Below, piece after piece: positions 8,221-12,700 of a stretch of 12,700 nt of DNA (position 1 is its first letter; each line of letters opens with the position of its first letter). A program made the position numbers and the translations under genes. Below the pieces are notes generated by a model. It was not told the DNA's origin and ran no database searches. It saw nothing but the letters and a program-made list of their open reading frames with translations. This DNA is from Flavobacteriales bacterium. GTDB taxonomy: Bacteria > Bacteroidota > Bacteroidia > Flavobacteriales > Flavobacteriaceae. The stretch covers positions 1 through 12,700 of the forward strand of contig PAGT01000043.1 in NCBI GenBank assembly GCA_002705485.1. The letters are read 5' to 3'.

Positions 8221-11200
8221 TTAAGTTTCATCAGTATTTCTAACTTTTACATGATAAAAAACATTTGGTTTTGTACCAACATATTCCAATAAATGGTAAA
8301 CTCTATCCTTTTCTTTTAAAGCAGTAACCTCACTTTCCTTATCATTGATATCACCAAATTTCATTGCTCCTGTAGAACATGCTGCAGCACAAGCGCATGC
8401 ATCATTAAACTCTCCAGACTTGACTTCTCTACCTTCATTCTTAGCTTTCAAAATAACTGCTTGAGTGGATTGAATACAGAAAGAACATTTTTCCATAACT
8501 CCACGAGAGCGAACAACAACATCAGGGTTTAAAACCATTTTTCCTAAATCGTCGTTCATATTAAAATCGAATTCATCATTATTATTATACAAAAACCAGT
8601 TAAATCGTCTAACCTTGTAAGGACAGTTGTTGGCACAATATCTTGTTCCTATGCATCTGTTGTAAGCCATGTGGTTTTGCCCTTGTCTTCCATGTGATGT
8701 AGCTGCAACGGGGCAAACTGTTTCACAAGGCGCATGGTTACAGTGCTGACACATTACAGGCTGAAAAACAACTTGTGGATTATCAGCGGGTTTTTCCATT
8801 TCGCCAAAGACTGAAAGTGAATCTGAAATACCAGAAATATTTTCTTTTGTTTCAATATCTTCTTCAAAGGTTTGTTCTGATGAATAGTAGCGGTCAATTC
8901 TAAGCCAATGCATGTCTCTTGATTTTCTGACTTCTGTTTTTCCAACAACAGGAACATTGTTTTCAGCGTGACATGCTATAACACACGCCCCACACCCTGT
9001 ACATGCATTTAGATCAATTGATAAATTAAAATGATGACCAATTGATCTATCAAACTCGTCCCACAAATCGACATCGGGGGATGTTACCGGAGTTTCAATG
9101 TGATTTAAAGAAACTTTTGGAACAGAGTTCCAGTGTTTTGCACTTTTGGTATTAAAAACTTCAAGTGTAGTTTCCTTAATTATATCTCCTCTTCCCATTA
9201 ATGTATTGTGCAATTGTACACATGCAAACTCATGATTTTCATTAATTGACTCTAATTTAACATTCTGAGACAAGTTAAAACCTTTGTAAAGCTTGTATGC
9301 ATTTACACCAACTTGCATCTCTTTTTTTAACGCCTTAGTCTTACCATATCCAAAAGCAAGACCTACAGATCCTTCGGCTTGACCAGGCTGAATAATCACT
9401 GGAACTTTTAAACTTTCTCCTTGTACCGTGATCAGAGCATAATTACTATCAAGTGCGCCATTAGCGACATTGTAATTCTTTAATCCAATTTGATCAGCGT
9501 CTTTTTTTGAAATTGTTAAATAATTATCCCATGATACTCTTGTTATTGGATCGGGAAACTCTTGAAGCCAAGGATTGTTGGCTTGTTGTCCATCACCTAA
9601 GCCAGTTTTGGTGTAAAGTACGAGTTCAATACCATTAGATTTTGATCTTGACAAGGATTTAGCTCTTTCAAGAGGATTAATAATCTGTTTTTTTAAAACC
9701 GGTCTAGTTTCTGAATCATAAAACCCATCGTGTAAAACTTGATTCCAAGTTGAGCCCTTTATTATATTTTTTTGCCAATTGTCTTTTAAGAATTCATAAA
9801 AACTTTGACTAGAGCCCATCCAGTCAAGTAAACAATCTTGAAATTGCTTGGTGTCAAACAGTGGTCTAATTGTAGGTTGAGTCAAGTTATATTTTCCATA
9901 AACCAGTTCGTTATCACCCCAAGACTCTAATGAATGAGGGGAAGCTGCAACCCACTTTGATATAGACGCCGTCTCATCATTTTTCATTGAAAAACAAACT
10001 GAAAATTCTGCTTTACTTAAACCTGAAATAAAATCTTTGGAATTTGGTAAAGTGTAAACAGGATTAACTCCCGCCATGATAATACCCTTAACCAAGCCTT
10101 TGTTTAAATCTTTAATAAGTTTTGTTATCTTTTTATCATCAGAGTTTTTAATTAGAGAAAGCTCATCTTTTTTAAATGCCTGGCTATTTAATAACTCGTT
10201 AATTTCATGGGTAATCAAGTGAGCATCCACATCATCAATTCCTGTTACCAATAAGCCTTTTGAACCTGCATTTTTCAAACCTTCCGAAATCTTTTTTAAC
10301 GATTCATCCAACTTTGAAGGCAGTTCACCGCCGACTTCATTTCCAGAGACATATCCAAAGATTTTGGCTAGAGCAATTTTTTGTTGAGAGGGAGATAATG
10401 GAATTCTCTTATCTGCGTTTGACCCAGTTATAGTCATGTTGGATTCAATTTGAATATGTTTGGACATATTTGCTTTTCCATCCTTATTTCTTTCAGGAAT
10501 CCGACCTTTAACATATCCTGAGTCATGATCCCCCCCCTGCCAATCACCAAGAAAATCAGCACCTACAGAAACAATATATTTAGCCTTGGAAAAATCGTAT
10601 GTTGGTAACGCTCTAACTCCATACGCAACTTCAAATGCATCAAGAGCTTTTGAATCAGAAATTGAATCATAAACTACATGAAAAACGTTAGGATATTTTT
10701 TTATAAAATCTGAAATTATTTTTGACGTGGAAGGACTTGCAAAGGTTTGAGTTAATAAAACAACAGGCTTATTGTTGTCTTTCATTGACTCTAGCAAAGA
10801 AATCATACTTTTATTAAGGTTATCCCAAGTTGTTTCACCTCCATTTAATGTTGGAGCCTTAACTCTCATACTATCATACATAGACAATACAGAGGCGTGA
10901 ACTCTAGCATTTGCAGAAGACCTTACTTTTGATTTTATATTATTCTCAATTTTAATGGGCCTACCTTCACGTGTTTTAACAAGAACGTTTGCAAAATCAA
11001 AACCATCTGCAATTGTTGTGGCGTAATAATTTGCTAGACCAGGAATTATTCTTTCTGGCTGCAAAACATAGGGAATAGAACGGTTAACTGGTCCTTCACA
11101 ACTAGCTAATGTAGCGGCTGCTGTGCTAAAACCCAGGTATTTCAAAAAGTCTCTCCTGTTGGTATTAGACTGCTCTAGTTGGTTTTTATCTGATAGAAAA

Positions 11201-11310
11201 GAATCTGTTGGTAATTGATCTATGAACTCATTATTTTTTAAATGGTCGATAGTATTGTCACAAGAAGACAACTCTAGTTCACTTTTCCAATATTTTTTTT
11301 GGTTACCCAT
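8221..11310 (-). CDS. actB: Alternative complex III subunit ActB, iron-sulfur subunit with vestigial molybdopterin-oxidoreductase domain
   Basis: ActB carries the Fe-S chain that takes electrons from the ActC quinol site to the ActA hemes, outside the inner membrane. The 1029-residue protein starts with an extended Tat region: about 50 polar residues, then NRRDFLKYLG (51-60), a hydrophobic stretch and a lipobox-like LASC with Cys71, suggesting Tat export and lipid anchoring. Residues about 85-750 match a molybdopterin-oxidoreductase fold but have only scattered cysteines (C439, C493, C697), so no cofactor cluster is expected there. The C-terminal ferredoxin-like part has clusters C770/773/776/780, C854/857/862/866, C886/892/896 and C942/945/972/974/978. 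In the third group T889 replaces the expected second Cys, which fits one [3Fe-4S] and three [4Fe-4S] clusters. This extended-Tat form is common in Bacteroidetes. The start ATG is 18 bases after actA. Confidence 0.97.
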   Translation of the reverse strand: MGNQKKYWKSELELSSCDNTIDHLKNNEFIDQLPTDSFLSDKNQLEQSNTNRRDFLKYLGFSTAAATLASCEGPVNRSIPYVLQPERIIPGLANYYATTIADGFDFANVLVKTREGRPIKIENNIKSKVRSSANARVHASVLSMYDSMRVKAPTLNGGETTWDNLNKSMISLLESMKDNNKPVVLLTQTFASPSTSKIISDFIKKYPNVFHVVYDSISDSKALDAFEVAYGVRALPTYDFSKAKYIVSVGADFLGDWQGGDHDSGYVKGRIPERNKDGKANMSKHIQIESNMTITGSNADKRIPLSPSQQKIALAKIFGYVSGNEVGGELPSKLDESLKKISEGLKNAGSKGLLVTGIDDVDAHLITHEINELLNSQAFKKDELSLIKNSDDKKITKLIKDLNKGLVKGIIMAGVNPVYTLPNSKDFISGLSKAEFSVCFSMKNDETASISKWVAASPHSLESWGDNELVYGKYNLTQPTIRPLFDTKQFQDCLLDWMGSSQSFYEFLKDNWQKNIIKGSTWNQVLHDGFYDSETRPVLKKQIINPLERAKSLSRSKSNGIELVLYTKTGLGDGQQANNPWLQEFPDPITRVSWDNYLTISKKDADQIGLKNYNVANGALDSNYALITVQGESLKVPVIIQPGQAEGSVGLAFGYGKTKALKKEMQVGVNAYKLYKGFNLSQNVKLESINENHEFACVQLHNTLMGRGDIIKETTLEVFNTKSAKHWNSVPKVSLNHIETPVTSPDVDLWDEFDRSIGHHFNLSIDLNACTGCGACVIACHAENNVPVVGKTEVRKSRDMHWLRIDRYYSSEQTFEEDIETKENISGISDSLSVFGEMEKPADNPQVVFQPVMCQHCNHAPCETVCPVAATSHGRQGQNHMAYNRCIGTRYCANNCPYKVRRFNWFLYNNNDEFDFNMNDDLGKMVLNPDVVVRSRGVMEKCSFCIQSTQAVILKAKNEGREVKSGEFNDACACAAACSTGAMKFGDINDKESEVTALKEKDRVYHLLEYVGTKPNVFYHVKVRNTDET
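10530..10537 (-). repeat. G8 homopolymer inside actB (C8 on the plus strand)
   Basis: Eight consecutive C on the plus strand read as G8 in the coding strand and encode the end of Gln258, Gly259, Gly260 and the start of Asp261. The frame is intact through it. In an AT-rich genome such a run is unusual and is a potential slippage or sequencing-error site. Confidence 0.9.
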
Positions 11311-11328
11311 TTAATTACGTTCTATTTT

Positions 11329-12576
11329 CTAATAATGACATTTTCCACATTCTAATCCACCCATTTGAGCAGCAGTCAATTCATCTACACCATATTTTTT
11401 TGACAACTCTTCATGTATTTTTTGATAGTACTCATTGTTTTTTAAATCAACATTCGTCTCCCTGTGGCAATTGATACACCAACCCATTGTTAGAGAGGAG
11501 TGTTGATATAGTATTTCCATTTCCTCGACAGGACCATGACAGGTTTTGCAATCAACTCCAGCCACATTTACGTGTTGAGCATGGTTGAAATAAACAAAAT
11601 CCGGAAGATTGTGAATCCGAACCCACTTAACAGGCTCCGTATCCCCTGTGTAACTTTGAGAATTTTCGTCCCAACCAACCGCTTTGTAAAGTTTCTTTAT
11701 TTCGTTTGTGTAAAATTCTTTAGTGTATCCTTTTTCCAAATCTTCTTCACCATTGTACTCTGCAATATTTTCATGACAGTTCATGCAAACATTGAGTGAA
11801 GGTATTCCCGAGTGTTTAGATTTTTTAGCTGACGAATGGCAATACTGACATTCAATTTGGTTTGCACCAGAGTGAATCTTATGAGAATAATGGATTGGTT
11901 GAATTGGCATATAACCTTGATCCACACCAACTTGCAACATATAACCGTATGCATAATAAGCACTTGAAAGCAAAAGAAAAATTACAGAACAAAAAACAAG
12001 AAACTGGTTTTTAGCGAAAGCTTTCCATATTGGAATTCCTTTTTTATTATTTTGTTGATCAGCGAAAACAGTATTTTGATTAACTAAGCTTTTTAAGGTT
12101 TTATTTATCAAATAAAGAAGCATGACCAGTACAAGCAGAACAAATGATAAAAGAATCAGAATAATATCGTTTGTTGAGCTGGAAGATGAAGTTTGAGCAA
12201 CCGGAGCACCTGGGGGTGGCGTTGGTTTGGGTGGAACATAATCAGTGTAGGCCAAAATATTATCAATATCCTCATTTGATAAATTAGGGAACGCATTCAT
12301 AGCGACCTTGTTGTACTCCTCATAAATAGCAACTGCCTGAGGATCACCCGACTTAATCATTGCTTGACTATTTTTTATCCATGAGTACAACCAATCCTTT
12401 TCATACTTAGCTGAAACCCCTTTTAAAGCAGGACCAACCAAATTTCTGTTAAGCTTGTGACAAGCTGCACATTGAGAATTGAATAAAGATTTTCCTTTTT
12501 GAACATCAGGCTCCTGAGCAATCAAATTGGCAGAAAATAGGATTGAAAAAAATGAAATTAAACCGAAAAAGGTCAT
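11329..12576 (-). CDS. actA: Alternative complex III subunit ActA, membrane-anchored hexaheme cytochrome c (monoheme plus pentaheme)
   Basis: ActA is the multiheme cytochrome of ACIII that takes electrons from the ActB clusters and passes them on to ActE or the oxidase. From ATG 12576 the product has 415 residues: a signal peptide (about 1-21, ending NLIAQ), a monoheme cytochrome c domain with CAACH (36-40), a Pro-rich linker (114-124), a helix at about 138-157, a basic cytoplasmic loop, a second helix at about 191-211, then five CxxCH sites at 243, 264, 343, 367 and 410. The last, CGKCH, ends one residue before the C-terminus. The five-heme part matches classic ActA; the N-terminal monoheme domain resembles the flavobacterial form. 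The frame extends upstream, with GTG 12636 (starting with two Lys, a better n-region) and TTG 12687 as possible starts. AAAGG lies 8 bases before ATG 12576. Confidence 0.93.
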   Translation of the reverse strand: MTFFGLISFFSILFSANLIAQEPDVQKGKSLFNSQCAACHKLNRNLVGPALKGVSAKYEKDWLYSWIKNSQAMIKSGDPQAVAIYEEYNKVAMNAFPNLSNEDIDNILAYTDYVPPKPTPPPGAPVAQTSSSSSTNDIILILLSFVLLVLVMLLYLINKTLKSLVNQNTVFADQQNNKKGIPIWKAFAKNQFLVFCSVIFLLLSSAYYAYGYMLQVGVDQGYMPIQPIHYSHKIHSGANQIECQYCHSSAKKSKHSGIPSLNVCMNCHENIAEYNGEEDLEKGYTKEFYTNEIKKLYKAVGWDENSQSYTGDTEPVKWVRIHNLPDFVYFNHAQHVNVAGVDCKTCHGPVEEMEILYQHSSLTMGWCINCHRETNVDLKNNEYYQKIHEELSKKYGVDELTAAQMGGLECGKCHY

Positions 12577-12659
12577 CAACCGAACCTTTGAAAAGAGGTG
12601 AGAAAAAAGATGAAAAAATATGCTGTTTTTTTTCACTAAAAAATTAAAAAAAATTGTCT

Positions 12660-12690
12660 CAAATTTTGATGTAAAAATACAACACAAAAA
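12660..12690 (-). promoter_or_regulatory. Candidate promoter for the act-cox operon (Bacteroidetes -33/-7 type)
   Basis: On the minus strand TTTTTG (12690-12685) is followed after 17 bases by AAAATTTG (12667-12660). This resembles the Bacteroidetes primary sigma promoter TTG-N17-23-TAnnTTTG, with one mismatch (A for the first T of the -7 box). Transcription would start near 12653, upstream of both GTG 12636 and ATG 12576 but downstream of TTG 12687. The rest of 12577-12700 is T-rich, with no other element that I recognise. AT-rich sequence makes chance matches likely. Confidence 0.3.
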
Positions 12691-12700
12691 TGTTTTTACA

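Larger units (their letters stand above)
1425..12576 (-). other. Putative operon actABCDEF-coxBA (alternative complex III plus A-type cytochrome c oxidase)
   Basis: Eight genes run in the same direction with spacings, in transcription order, of 18, 23, -8, -14, 8, 10 and 9 bases (negative values are overlaps). I see no terminator-like hairpin between any pair. All products belong to one electron path from menaquinol to oxygen. The order matches ACIII clusters known from Flavobacterium and Rhodothermus that are linked to a heme-copper oxidase. Single transcription is inferred from spacing and function, not shown. coxC, coxD and heme a synthesis or copper-assembly genes are absent from this window. 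Confidence 0.85.

Noticed and set aside
8754..8957. Short minus-strand frame in another phase inside actB (similar ones lie in actA, actC and actE)
   Set aside because: They overlap the correct frame of conserved genes, have no start context or domain, and are expected by chance.
11536..11799. Forward-strand open frame of 87 codons inside actA
   Set aside because: It lies entirely opposite the pentaheme region, whose CxxCH motifs prove the minus strand is coding.
12577..12687. N-terminal extension of actA to TTG 12687
   Set aside because: It would put about 37 residues before an ordinary signal peptide and use a TTG start upstream of the best promoter candidate; kept only as an alternative.
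1..12700. tRNA or rRNA genes, CRISPR arrays, insertion sequences, riboswitches, toxin or phage genes
   Set aside because: I read both strands for these and found nothing; nearly all of the window is accounted for by conserved genes with gaps under 60 bases.

Overview
This window is AT-rich DNA from a member of the Bacteroidetes, most likely a marine-type Flavobacteriia. The evidence is the protein families themselves: a flavobacterial RuvB, an alternative complex III (ACIII) cluster with the extended-Tat ActB form, and an ActA that carries an extra monoheme domain. Start codons mostly lack Shine-Dalgarno sequences, and promoter candidates resemble the Bacteroidetes TTG / TAnnTTTG type. Every supported gene lies on the minus strand, so transcription runs from the right edge to the left edge.

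Right and centre (about 12576 down to 1425): eight respiratory genes in the order actA-actB-actC-actD-actE-actF-coxB-coxA. Gaps are 8 to 23 bases, and two junctions overlap (actC/actD and actD/actE), so this is almost certainly one operon. ActC and ActF are NrfD-like membrane subunits, ActD is a small two-helix subunit, ActB is a large periplasmic iron-sulfur subunit with a vestigial molybdopterin fold, ActA is a membrane-anchored six-heme cytochrome c, and ActE is a monoheme lipoprotein cytochrome c. Together they would oxidise menaquinol and pass electrons through Fe-S clusters and c-hemes. CoxB (CuA) and CoxA (heme a, heme a3, CuB) form the catalytic core of an A-type cytochrome c oxidase that reduces O2. 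The gene order matches the Flavobacterium ACIII-aa3 supercomplex type. Subunits III and IV of the oxidase are not in the window.

Left (1372 down to 1): after a 52-base gap comes ruvB, the Holliday-junction branch-migration motor. Ten bases further is the first 113 codons of a membrane protein that resembles an MscS-type mechanosensitive channel and runs off the window edge.

There are no RNA genes, mobile elements, CRISPR arrays or long non-coding stretches. I do not see an undescribed system. The most notable points are details within known families: the Thr-for-Cys change in one Fe-S motif of ActB, Lys in place of the usual Glu in the CuA loop, a G8 tract inside actB, the His/Asp-rich loop of ActF, and an unresolved actA start.
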